Of a stretch of 64,000 bases of DNA, positions 19,834-29,005 are shown piece after piece (position 1 is the first letter of the stretch; each line of letters begins with the position of its first letter). Source of the stretch: an uncultured Pelagibacteraceae bacterium (GTDB lineage Bacteria; Pseudomonadota; Alphaproteobacteria; Pelagibacterales; Pelagibacteraceae). The notes beneath the pieces were generated by a model. It did no database searches and was not told the DNA's origin. It saw only the letters and a program-made list of their open reading frames with translations. The stretch lies in contig CACFXK010000001.1 in assembly GCA_902570125.1 (NCBI GenBank), forward strand, positions 62,001 to 126,000, written 5' to 3'. Made by a program: the position numbers and the translations under genes.

Positions 19834-21012
19834 ATGCAAAAATTTAAGTCAGTTGAGGAATTAGTTAATCAACTGAGACCGACAGGACCTGTTTATTGTA
19901 TTAGAAAAGAGTCAATCAAATTGGCTTCTAAATACTTTCAAAAAAATTTCCCAGGAAAAATACTTTATGCGTTGAAAACCAACCCTCATCCAGTAGTTCT
20001 TAAAACTATTGTTGAAAGCGGGATTAATCATTTTGATGTAGCATCTATAAAAGAAATAGAGGCTATAAGGAAAATAAGTCCAAATGCAAATTGTTCTTAT
20101 ATGCATACAGTTAAAAGTAGAGAAAGCATTAAAGAGGCATATTTTAAATATAATGTTAAGGCCTTTTCTTTGGATACTAAAGATGAATTAATAAAAATTT
20201 TAGAAAGTACAAATTATGCTAAAGACCTAGAGTTATTTGTTAGAGTTTCAGTATCTAATGAACATGCAGAAATTGATTTATCAAAAAAATTTGGAGCAAT
20301 AAATAATGAAGCAGCTGGACTTCTCAGGTTAACAAAACAATATTCTAAAAAAATTGGACTTAGTTTTCATGTTGGATCACAATGTATGCACCCAATATCT
20401 TATTCAAAAGGAATATTTGAAATTAGTAATATAATTAAAAAAACAAAAATTATTCCAGATGTAATTAATGTTGGAGGAGGCTTTCCAACTATTTACCCTG
20501 ATCTTATTCCTCAATCTTTAGAAAAATATTTTGATGAAATTAAAAAAGGTTTAAATAATTTAAAATTAGATAAGCTTCCAGAAATTATATGCGAACCTGG
20601 AAGAGCGATTGTTGCAGAAAGTGGCTCAACAATTGTAAGAATTGATTTAAGAAAAAAACAGAAACTTTATATAAATGATGGAACGTATGGAACTTTGTTT
20701 GATGCTGGAGTTCCCAACATTGTTTACCCATCAAAAATGATAACTGATGGAAGAGTAATCTCCAAGAAATTAACATCTTTCGATTTCTATGGCCCAACTT
20801 GTGATAGCATGGATTATATGAAAGGTCCTTTTGTTTTACCAAACAATATAAAAGAAAATGATTATATAGAGTTAGGACAGCTTGGAGCATACGGATTAAC
20901 TTTTAGAACTAATTTTAATGGATTTTACTCTGATGAAATTTACGAAGTTGAAGATAGTCCAATCATGACGATGTATGACAAAGAAGCAAATAAAGAGTTT
21001 CTTGTTGCTTAA
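19834..21012 (+). CDS. Fold type III PLP-dependent ornithine (or lysine/ornithine) decarboxylase
   Basis: YALKTNPHPVV, EPGRAIVAESG, YGPTCDSMD active-site Cys, GQLGAYG. Confidence 0.9.
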   Translation: MQKFKSVEELVNQLRPTGPVYCIRKESIKLASKYFQKNFPGKILYALKTNPHPVVLKTIVESGINHFDVASIKEIEAIRKISPNANCSYMHTVKSRESIKEAYFKYNVKAFSLDTKDELIKILESTNYAKDLELFVRVSVSNEHAEIDLSKKFGAINNEAAGLLRLTKQYSKKIGLSFHVGSQCMHPISYSKGIFEISNIIKKTKIIPDVINVGGGFPTIYPDLIPQSLEKYFDEIKKGLNNLKLDKLPEIICEPGRAIVAESGSTIVRIDLRKKQKLYINDGTYGTLFDAGVPNIVYPSKMITDGRVISKKLTSFDFYGPTCDSMDYMKGPFVLPNNIKENDYIELGQLGAYGLTFRTNFNGFYSDEIYEVEDSPIMTMYDKEANKEFLVA

Positions 21013-22052
21013 TGTCAGACAATAAAAACCAAACAAGTAATAGAAAAAGTGATTTACTGAGTAAAGAAGTCGAGCATATTGATATAACTTCTTTCGATGC
21101 TAGAAAAATCGTTTCTTCAATGGAAAAAATGTCTTTCGTTTCAAGAGAGACTGCAAATGCTGCAAATATTTATAATGAAATGATAAAAGATAAAGATTGT
21201 ACAATTTTTTTAACACTTGCAGGATCAACGTCTGCTGCGGGATGTATGCATATTTACAGAGATTTAGTTAAATATAATATGGTAGATGCAATAGTAGCTA
21301 CTGGTGCTTCAATTATTGATATGGATTTCTTTGAGGCACTTGGTTTTAAGCATTATCAGGGATCACAGTATCAAGATGATACAGAGTTAAGAAATAACTA
21401 CGTTGATAGAATATATGATACTTACATTGATGAGGCAGAGCTTCAGATGTGCGATAAAACCATAGGGGAAATTGCAGATCAATTGGAGCCCAAAAGTTAT
21501 ACATCAAGAGAATTTATAAAAGAAATTGGTAAATATCTTAAAACTAATGCAAAAAAGAGAGACTCATTAATAGAAGTTGCCTATGACAATAATGTTCCAA
21601 TTTTCTGTCCTGCGTTTACTGATTCAAGTGCTGGATTTGGACTTGTGATGCACCAAGAAAGAAATCCAAAAAATCATATTACAATTGACTCAATACGAGA
21701 GTTTAGAGAATTAACTGAAATTAAAATAAAATCTAAGGGATCAGGGCTTTTTATGATTGGAGGAGGTGTACCAAAAAATTTTATTCAAGACACTGTCATA
21801 TGTGCTGAACTTTTAGGTAAAGATGTTGACATGCATAAATATGCTATCCAAATAACAGTTGCTGACTCTAGAGATGGAGCATGCAGTAGTTCAACATTAA
21901 AAGAGGCAAGCTCATGGGGCAAAGTAGATATTACTAAAGAGCAAATGGTTTTTGCAGAAGCAACAAGTGTATTACCCTTAATAGCAAGTGACGCCTATCA
22001 TAAAGGTGAATGGAAAAATAGAGAGAGAAAAAATTTTTCCAAGATATTTTGA
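21012..22052 (+). CDS. Deoxyhypusine synthase-like protein (putative homospermidine synthase)
   Basis: TLAGSTSAAGCMHIYRDLV, CPAFTDSSAGFGLV, EASSWGKV catalytic Lys region. Confidence 0.88.
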   Translation: MSDNKNQTSNRKSDLLSKEVEHIDITSFDARKIVSSMEKMSFVSRETANAANIYNEMIKDKDCTIFLTLAGSTSAAGCMHIYRDLVKYNMVDAIVATGASIIDMDFFEALGFKHYQGSQYQDDTELRNNYVDRIYDTYIDEAELQMCDKTIGEIADQLEPKSYTSREFIKEIGKYLKTNAKKRDSLIEVAYDNNVPIFCPAFTDSSAGFGLVMHQERNPKNHITIDSIREFRELTEIKIKSKGSGLFMIGGGVPKNFIQDTVICAELLGKDVDMHKYAIQITVADSRDGACSSSTLKEASSWGKVDITKEQMVFAEATSVLPLIASDAYHKGEWKNRERKNFSKIF

Positions 22053-22055
22053 TTA

Positions 22056-22937
22056 ATGATCAAAAAAATCAAAATCGGTTTAATACAAAGCAAATCTTTA
22101 GGTACAGTTCAGTCTAATATTGATCTAGCTATAAAAAATATTAAAAAAGCTGCAAAAAAAAAGGCAAAGATAATATGTCTTCCAGAGCTGTTTTTGTCTA
22201 ATTATTTTTGCCAAACAGAAAGTCATTCAAACTTTAAATTGGCAGAAAAAATTCCAGGAACAACCTCTAGAATATTTTGTGATTTAGCAAAGGAGCTTGG
22301 TGTTGTATTAAATATTACGATGTTTGAAAAAAAAACACCTGGGTTTTATCATAACACTAGTATCATTGTTAATGAAAATGGTAATATTTTGTCTAAATAT
22401 CGTAAGATGCACATACCTGATGACCCAGGCTATTATGAAAAATTTTATTTCAGTCCTGGAGACCTTGGATTTAAAAGTGTTAAGACAAAATTTGGAAAGA
22501 TAGGTCCTCTCATATGCTGGGATCAATGGTTCCCCGAAGCAGCTAGATTAACGGCTTTAAAAGGGGCTCAAATTATTTTTTATCCTACTGCTATTGGATG
22601 GCATCCAAAAGAAAAAAGAAAGTTTGGAAAATCTCAATTAGATTCTTGGATCACAATGCAAAAATCTCATGCTATTGCTAATGGAACTTATGTGGCTGCT
22701 ATAAATAGAGTTGGGATAGAAACAAAAGGTAAGAAAAAAATTGAATTTTGGGGTAATTCAATGGTGATAGATCCTAGTGGGAAAGTAATTGCAAAAGCAG
22801 GAAATAAAAAAGAGGATATTTTAGTTTGTGAAATAGATTATAAAAAAATAGATACTGCTAGGCAGCACTGGCCTTTTTTAAGAGACAGAAGAACTGAATT
22901 TTATAAAGACATTCTCAAAAATCCTGAAGATGAATAA
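22056..22937 (+). CDS. aguB: N-carbamoylputrescine amidase
   Basis: RKMHIPDDPGYYEKFYFSPGD..ICWDQWFPEAARL nitrilase-family signature. Confidence 0.92.
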   Translation: MIKKIKIGLIQSKSLGTVQSNIDLAIKNIKKAAKKKAKIICLPELFLSNYFCQTESHSNFKLAEKIPGTTSRIFCDLAKELGVVLNITMFEKKTPGFYHNTSIIVNENGNILSKYRKMHIPDDPGYYEKFYFSPGDLGFKSVKTKFGKIGPLICWDQWFPEAARLTALKGAQIIFYPTAIGWHPKEKRKFGKSQLDSWITMQKSHAIANGTYVAAINRVGIETKGKKKIEFWGNSMVIDPSGKVIAKAGNKKEDILVCEIDYKKIDTARQHWPFLRDRRTEFYKDILKNPEDE

Positions 22938-23994
22938 AAAAATAAATGAATTTAGAATGCCAGCAGAATGGGAGCCTCAAAAATCAGTTTGGATGGCTTG
23001 GCCTCATAATAAAAATGATTGGCCTGGATTATTTGAAAAAATTCCAAATGTAGTTGGAAAAATAATCAAATATTTAACAAAACATCAAAGAATAGATTTA
23101 TTAGTCAATAATACTAAAAGTATTGATACCACAAGAATATATTTAAAAAAAATAGGTTGTAACATATCTAACATTAAATTTCATAAACTAAAGACAGACA
23201 GGCTTTGGTTAAGAGATTCTGGACCAATATTTTTGGTCAACAAGCAAATTAGAAAAAAGACCATGCTTAATTTTAAATTTAATGCTTGGTCAAAATATAA
23301 AAATTTCAGAAATGATAATAAAATTAATAACTATATTAGTAGCTATTTAAATATTGAAAGTATTTTACCTAAGAAAATAAATTCAAATAAATTTCAAAGA
23401 GTAGTGATGGAGGGAGGTGCGTTTGATAATAATGGATATGGATCCATATTGTTAACAAGAGAATGCTTATTAAGCGTTAAACAAGAGCGAAATAAAGGCT
23501 TCAAAAAAATTGACTATGAAAATCTGTTTTCAAAATATTTAAATGCAAAAAATTTTATTTGGCTTAATAAAGGAATTGTTGGAGATGACACACACGGTCA
23601 TATCGACGATATTGCAAGATTTGTATCAAAAAGTACAATTATGATAGCTATAGAAAATAATAGATCAGATAAAAATTACAAAGCTCTTAAAGAAAATTTA
23701 AAAATATTAAGTAATTGTTATGATGAAAATGGAAAAAAATTTAAAATTATCAAGATTCCTATGCCAAGCCCAGTTATCATAGACAAAACTCGTGTCCCAG
23801 CAAGTTATTTAAATTTTTTCATAAGCAATAAAATAGTCTTGGTTCCAGTATTTAATGTAAAAGAAGACAAAAAGGTATTAAAAATTTTTAGAAAATTTTT
23901 TACAAACAGAAAAGTTATTACTATTGATTGTAGTGATTTAATTTGGGGTTTTGGAGCTATTCACTGCATGACTCAACAAGAGCCAAAAATTTGA
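22930..23994 (+). CDS. aguA: Agmatine deiminase
   Basis: MPAEWEPQKSVWMAWPHNKNDWPG; VVMEGGAFDNNGYGSILLTRECLL; HGHIDDIARF. Confidence 0.92.
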   Translation: MNKKINEFRMPAEWEPQKSVWMAWPHNKNDWPGLFEKIPNVVGKIIKYLTKHQRIDLLVNNTKSIDTTRIYLKKIGCNISNIKFHKLKTDRLWLRDSGPIFLVNKQIRKKTMLNFKFNAWSKYKNFRNDNKINNYISSYLNIESILPKKINSNKFQRVVMEGGAFDNNGYGSILLTRECLLSVKQERNKGFKKIDYENLFSKYLNAKNFIWLNKGIVGDDTHGHIDDIARFVSKSTIMIAIENNRSDKNYKALKENLKILSNCYDENGKKFKIIKIPMPSPVIIDKTRVPASYLNFFISNKIVLVPVFNVKEDKKVLKIFRKFFTNRKVITIDCSDLIWGFGAIHCMTQQEPKI

Positions 23995-23995
23995 G

Positions 23996-24544
23996 TTAAG
24001 CAGCTTTTAAAGTACCTAATAATAATCTAAAAGGTACCAACATAACTAAAGCAACAAAAATCTTAACGGCTAAATCTCCTAAAGAAAGTGTTACCCAAGG
24101 TATTCCTGTTCCATAAAATGAAATTGAAAAGAATAAGAATGTATCAACTGTGGAACCAATTAATGAAGATGCAAGGGGTGCAATAAACCATTTTTTTTGT
24201 CTTAATTGATCAAATATTTGAACATCCAATAATTGAGCGATAATAAATGCTGTTCCTGAACCAATTGCTATTCTTACTGAGATTAAATCAGCAAAATTTG
24301 TTGAGAAAATTAGTGTAAATAAAATACCTATTGTAAATCCTATATATACAATTTTTCTAGCAACTAATTTACCAAAAGATCTATTTGCCAAATCAGTTAT
24401 TAAAAAGGCTACTGGATAACTGAATGCTCCATATGTAAGAATTTCTTGAAGACCGTAATATTGAATTGGAAATTGAACTAAATAATTAGATGCTAAGACA
24501 ACCAATCCCATTAAAAATGAGAGTGTTAAAAATACTCTATTCAT
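23996..24544 (-). CDS. Queuosine precursor transporter-like VUT family protein (YhhQ/DUF165)
   Basis: YGAFSYPVAFLITDLANRSFGKLVARKIVY. Confidence 0.85.
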   Translation of the reverse strand: MNRVFLTLSFLMGLVVLASNYLVQFPIQYYGLQEILTYGAFSYPVAFLITDLANRSFGKLVARKIVYIGFTIGILFTLIFSTNFADLISVRIAIGSGTAFIIAQLLDVQIFDQLRQKKWFIAPLASSLIGSTVDTFLFFSISFYGTGIPWVTLSLGDLAVKIFVALVMLVPFRLLLGTLKAA

Positions 24545-24825
24545 TATGCTGTTTTACTAACTAAGGATTTTTTAATTTTTTTTAGTCTTAATGATAAATC
24601 TCTAGACTTAGCTGAAATAAGAAATTGGTCAAAACTACCTTTTTTATCTACTGATCTAACACCAGCATTTGAGACGGTTAATCTTAAGCTTCTCTTAAGT
24701 AACTCACTTTTAAACTTAACTTTTTTTAGATTTGGAAGAAATCTTCTTTTAGTCTTATTGTTAGCATGACTAACGTTATGACCTTTGAGTGGAATTTTTC
24801 CAGTAATTTCGCATTTTTTTGACAT
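24544..24825 (-). CDS. rpmB: Ribosomal protein bL28
   Basis: MSKKCEITGKIPLKGHNVSHANNKTKRRFLPNLKKV. Confidence 0.96.
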   Translation of the reverse strand: MSKKCEITGKIPLKGHNVSHANNKTKRRFLPNLKKVKFKSELLKRSLRLTVSNAGVRSVDKKGSFDQFLISAKSRDLSLRLKKIKKSLVSKTA

Positions 24826-24837
24826 AAATTATGAGCC

Positions 24838-24866
24838 TGTATAGGATCTGAATCTTATCGCGTCAA
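24838..24866 (-). promoter_or_regulatory. Candidate sigma70-type promoter for rpmB
   Basis: minus strand TTGACG-17 nt-TATACA upstream of rpmB. Confidence 0.6.
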
Positions 24867-24868
24867 GA

Positions 24869-25909
24869 TTAATTTTTGGTTCCAATAGCCTCTGAAACAT
24901 TTTTAAACCCCTTATTTTTTAATAAATCAATTAATTCTTTACTTATTTTTGAAGCTATACGAGGACCTCTATACACCATTCCAGTATATAATTGAACGAG
25001 TGTTGCACCAGAAGTGATTTTTTCAAAAGCATCTTGTCCAGTGCTAACACCACCCACACCTATTATTTTTGTTTTATTTTTAAGAATTTTATAAAATTTA
25101 GAAATTGCCTCGTTTGAAATCTTTTCAATTGGTTTTCCTGACAGTCCACCTTTTTCCAATTTATTTATATTTTTTAAATTTTCTCTATTCTTGTCTGTGG
25201 TGTTGGAAACAATAATAATTCCTATTTCTTGATCCATAATAATCTTAGATACTTCATAAATTTGATCATCATTAAGATCAGGTGAAACTTTGATTGCTAG
25301 TGGAATATTTGTATTTAACTCTTTTTTTTCATTTTTTAGTTTATCAATCAATGAATTTAGTTCATCCTGGTTATGAAAGTCTCTTAAATTTTCTGTATTT
25401 GGTGAGGAAATGTTTATAGTTATATAATCAGCTAAATTATAAAATTTACGAAAACAAATTAAATAATCATCGACTCTATTAGTTGAATTTTTATTTGGTC
25501 CAATATTTATTCCTAAAAAACCTTTTTTATTATTTTCCTTAATTCTCTTACTAATTTGTTCTGAACCAGAATTATTAAAACCCAATCTATTTATAAGAGC
25601 TTCATCTTCTTCAAGTCTAAAAACTCTTGGTTTAGGGTTACCAAATTGGGGTTTTGGGGTAATTGTCCCTACTTCGACAAAACCAAATCCAAGATTAAAC
25701 AGAGGATTATATACTTCAGCATTTTTATCAAACCCAGCAGCAACACCAATTGGTGAAGACAATTTTTTTTCACAAAAAGTCGTTTCTAAAATATGATTAT
25801 CTTTGGGTTTTGAGTAAGGAATATTATTTAATTTTAGTGCTTTTATTGCTAAAGAATGAGCCACTTCAGGGCTAAATTTAAAAATTAGTGGTCTTAAGAT
25901 ATTAAACAT
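24869..25909 (-). CDS. pyrD: Dihydroorotate dehydrogenase (quinone), class 2
   Basis: GVAAGFDKNAEVYNPLFNLGFGFVEVGTITPKPQ; ISSPNTENLR. Confidence 0.95.
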   Translation of the reverse strand: MFNILRPLIFKFSPEVAHSLAIKALKLNNIPYSKPKDNHILETTFCEKKLSSPIGVAAGFDKNAEVYNPLFNLGFGFVEVGTITPKPQFGNPKPRVFRLEEDEALINRLGFNNSGSEQISKRIKENNKKGFLGINIGPNKNSTNRVDDYLICFRKFYNLADYITINISSPNTENLRDFHNQDELNSLIDKLKNEKKELNTNIPLAIKVSPDLNDDQIYEVSKIIMDQEIGIIIVSNTTDKNRENLKNINKLEKGGLSGKPIEKISNEAISKFYKILKNKTKIIGVGGVSTGQDAFEKITSGATLVQLYTGMVYRGPRIASKISKELIDLLKNKGFKNVSEAIGTKN

Positions 25910-27470
25910 TTTCTAATTTACTTTTTATTAATTCTTTAGTTTCTTTAACTCCAAAAAAGCTAATAAAAAAACCAAATCTTGGTCCATTTTCTACCCCAAA
26001 AACTACCTCATATATTAACTTGAACCAATCACGCAAATTTTCTTTATAGCCATTCTCTTTGCCGACTGTATAAATGGTAGTCTGAATATCCTCTGGTTTC
26101 ATTGCGTCATCGCAGTTATCTAAAGAATTTACTAAAGCGTCTAAAGCAATTTTTTCGTTTTTATTTGGTTTTTTATAAATCTTTTTAGATTTTATAACAT
26201 CGTTAAAATATTTAATTGCATAAGATACTAACTTGTCAAAAATTGGATGCATATCCTCATTAATATCTTTCTTATATTTCTTAACAAATTTCCAAAGTAA
26301 TTCTTTATTATCAGCATTGCTGGTCTCTACTAAATTTAATAGCATTGAGAAGGACATAATTGAATTTTCCTTTGGTATTTCTGAATTATGAACATGCCAA
26401 ACGGGGTTCATTAGTTTTTGAAGTTCGTTTTGAGTTTTACCTTTTTCGATAAAATCAAGATATTCATCGACAGCTTTTGGTACTACCTCTCTATAAAGTT
26501 TTTTTGCTCTTTTTGGATTTTGGTACATATACAAGGAGAGACTTTCAGGTGATGCATACTCTAACCATTGATCGATTGTAATACCATTTCCTTTTGACTT
26601 AGATATTTTTTCTCCTTTTTCATCTAAAAATAACTCATATGCAAAGCCAGATGGATTTGACTTGCCTAATAGTTTTATAATTTTTGTAGATAAAATTGCA
26701 CTCTCAGTCAAATCTTTTCCATACATTTCAAAATCTACATCAAGGGCATACCATCTCATAGCCCAATCTACTTTCCATTGTAATTTACAATTTCCATCTA
26801 AAATACTTTGTTCTAATTTTTTGCCATTATTATCAAAAATTATTTTTGAACTTTTAGTATCTAGCTCTGAGACTGGAATCTCTAATACTATCCCTGTATC
26901 TGGACATATTGGTAAAAATGGAGAATATGTTTTTTGTCTTTCTGTGCCAAGGGTAGGAATAATTATATTCATTATTCCCTCATAATTTTTTAAAATTAAT
27001 TTTAATGTATCATTGAAAAAACCAGACTTATATAAAATTGATGAACTTTTAAAACTGTATTCAAACTTAAATTTATCTAAGAAATTTTTTAACATTTCAT
27101 TATTATGTTCGCCAAAACTGTTAAATTTTCCAAATGGATCTGGAACTTGAGTTAAGGGTTTATGAAGATTTTCTTCAAGTTTTTCAGGATTGGGAATATT
27201 TTCAGGAACTTTTCTAAGTCCATCCATATCATCAGAAAAAGTAATTATTTCTTTAGGGAGATCTGATAAATGATTTAAAGCATTAACAATCATTGAGGTT
27301 CTTGCCACTTCAGCAAAGGTGCCAATGTGAGGTAAGCCGCTGGGACCATATCCTGTTTGAAGAATAATTTTCCCCTTATTTTCAATATTTTTTTTTCTCT
27401 CTCTTAGAAGCTTTTTAGCTTCAACAAAGGGCCATGCGTTTGTTTTGTCTATGTTGGTTTTATCTATCAC
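25902..27470 (-). CDS. lysK: Class I lysyl-tRNA synthetase
   Basis: GYGPSGLPHIGTFAEVARTSM and KISKSKGNG class I signatures. Confidence 0.93.
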   Translation of the reverse strand: MIDKTNIDKTNAWPFVEAKKLLRERKKNIENKGKIILQTGYGPSGLPHIGTFAEVARTSMIVNALNHLSDLPKEIITFSDDMDGLRKVPENIPNPEKLEENLHKPLTQVPDPFGKFNSFGEHNNEMLKNFLDKFKFEYSFKSSSILYKSGFFNDTLKLILKNYEGIMNIIIPTLGTERQKTYSPFLPICPDTGIVLEIPVSELDTKSSKIIFDNNGKKLEQSILDGNCKLQWKVDWAMRWYALDVDFEMYGKDLTESAILSTKIIKLLGKSNPSGFAYELFLDEKGEKISKSKGNGITIDQWLEYASPESLSLYMYQNPKRAKKLYREVVPKAVDEYLDFIEKGKTQNELQKLMNPVWHVHNSEIPKENSIMSFSMLLNLVETSNADNKELLWKFVKKYKKDINEDMHPIFDKLVSYAIKYFNDVIKSKKIYKKPNKNEKIALDALVNSLDNCDDAMKPEDIQTTIYTVGKENGYKENLRDWFKLIYEVVFGVENGPRFGFFISFFGVKETKELIKSKLENV

Positions 27471-27556
27471 TTTTAATTAAACAGCATATAAAATAACGTT
27501 TTTAATAATTCTTATAGAGTTGAAATTTATTTACCATAAAATAATGTCCAATCAAA

Positions 27557-29005
27557 ATGTCCAATTATAAAACAGTTTTTTTTACCTTAGGAATTTTACA
27601 AATTATTTTAGGTTTATCGATGATTGCGCCAATTTTAACGCAGTTTTTTTATGATGAAATTGACTCTAGTTTTATAAGTTCTGGAATTGTAACTGTTATA
27701 TTTGGAATTCTCTTTTTACTATCAAATTTAGATCATGATAAAAAAATTAGCTTACCTCAGGCATTTCTTTTAACAGCATTATCTTGGTTGAGTATTGCTA
27801 TTTTTGGTTCACTTCCATTTATATTTTCTGAGATAAATTTAAGTGCTACAGACGCTTTTTTTGAGAGCATGTCAGGTATTACTACAACTGGATCAACTAT
27901 AATCACCAATTTAAATGAAACTCCAAAAAGTATCTTACTTTGGAGGGGAATGCTTCAATGGTTAGGTGGAATTGGTATTATCGTTATGGCAATTACTTTA
28001 ATGCCGCTAATGAATATTGGTGGAATGCAACTGTTTATTATATCTACAAGCGATACCCCAGAAAAAATTTTACCTAGATCAAAAGAAATAGCATTTAGAC
28101 TGATCTTGGTATACTCAGGATTAACTTTTATATGTGCATTGTTTTATAAAATATTTGGAATGAACTTTTTTGATAGCATAGTTCACTCAATGACAACAAT
28201 TGCAACAGGGGGTTTCTCAAATTATAATGAGTCTATTGGATATTTTGATAGTTCACTTATTGAATTTACATCAATTATATTTATAATTTTAGGAAGTATT
28301 CCATTTATCGCATATATCAAATACTTAAATGGAGACAAAAAAATATTTTTTAACGATACACAAATTAAAACTTTTATAAAGATTGTCCTTTTTTCAATTC
28401 TTTTAATGTATCTATATCTACTTACAAAAAATGAAAGTTTTTTTGATACCAGTATTAGGTCAGTTGCATTTAATGTAATATCAATTTTAACTGGAACCGG
28501 TTATGTAACTCAAAACTTTAGTGATTGGGGTCAATTCCCATTAATCTATTTTATTATTCTTATGTTTATTGGTGGTTGTGCAGGCTCAACAGCTTGTGGG
28601 ATTAAAATATTTAGAGTCCAAATTTTATTCCAGTTTATTTCTGTACAACTAAAGAAAATAATTTATCCAAGAGGTATATTTAAAATAAAATACGAAAATA
28701 ATAATATTGATGAAAAGTTTTTAGCATCTATTATTTCCTTTATTTTTTTATATATCGTAATTTTTTTTATTATAACTGCTCTTTTATCAACAAGTGGTTT
28801 AGATTTGACAACCTCAATATCTGCTGCTGCAACATCGATATCAAATGTAGGACCTGGTTTAGGTGATATTATTGGTCCAAATGGTAACTTTTCTAATTTA
28901 TCTGATTTTTCAAAATGGATTTTAAGCTTAGCGATGATTTTAGGTAGATTAGAGTTGTTTGCTGTACTAGTATTGTTTATTCCATCATTTTGGAGAAAAT
29001 ATTAA
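27557..29005 (+). CDS. trkH: TrkH-family potassium uptake protein
   Basis: ESMSGITTTGSTI, GGIGIIVMAITLMPLMNIGGMQLF, MTTIATGGFSN selectivity-filter motifs. Confidence 0.92.
   Translation: MSNYKTVFFTLGILQIILGLSMIAPILTQFFYDEIDSSFISSGIVTVIFGILFLLSNLDHDKKISLPQAFLLTALSWLSIAIFGSLPFIFSEINLSATDAFFESMSGITTTGSTIITNLNETPKSILLWRGMLQWLGGIGIIVMAITLMPLMNIGGMQLFIISTSDTPEKILPRSKEIAFRLILVYSGLTFICALFYKIFGMNFFDSIVHSMTTIATGGFSNYNESIGYFDSSLIEFTSIIFIILGSIPFIAYIKYLNGDKKIFFNDTQIKTFIKIVLFSILLMYLYLLTKNESFFDTSIRSVAFNVISILTGTGYVTQNFSDWGQFPLIYFIILMFIGGCAGSTACGIKIFRVQILFQFISVQLKKIIYPRGIFKIKYENNNIDEKFLASIISFIFLYIVIFFIITALLSTSGLDLTTSISAAATSISNVGPGLGDIIGPNGNFSNLSDFSKWILSLAMILGRLELFAVLVLFIPSFWRKY

Larger units (their letters stand above)
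19766..19839 (+). promoter_or_regulatory. Candidate attenuator/riboregulatory leader of the decarboxylase gene (speF-like?)
   Basis: mutually exclusive pairings: CTTGCATA/TATGCAGG hairpin plus T8, CTGCAT/ATGCAG, and TTGCATA/TATGCAA across the start codon. Confidence 0.5.
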
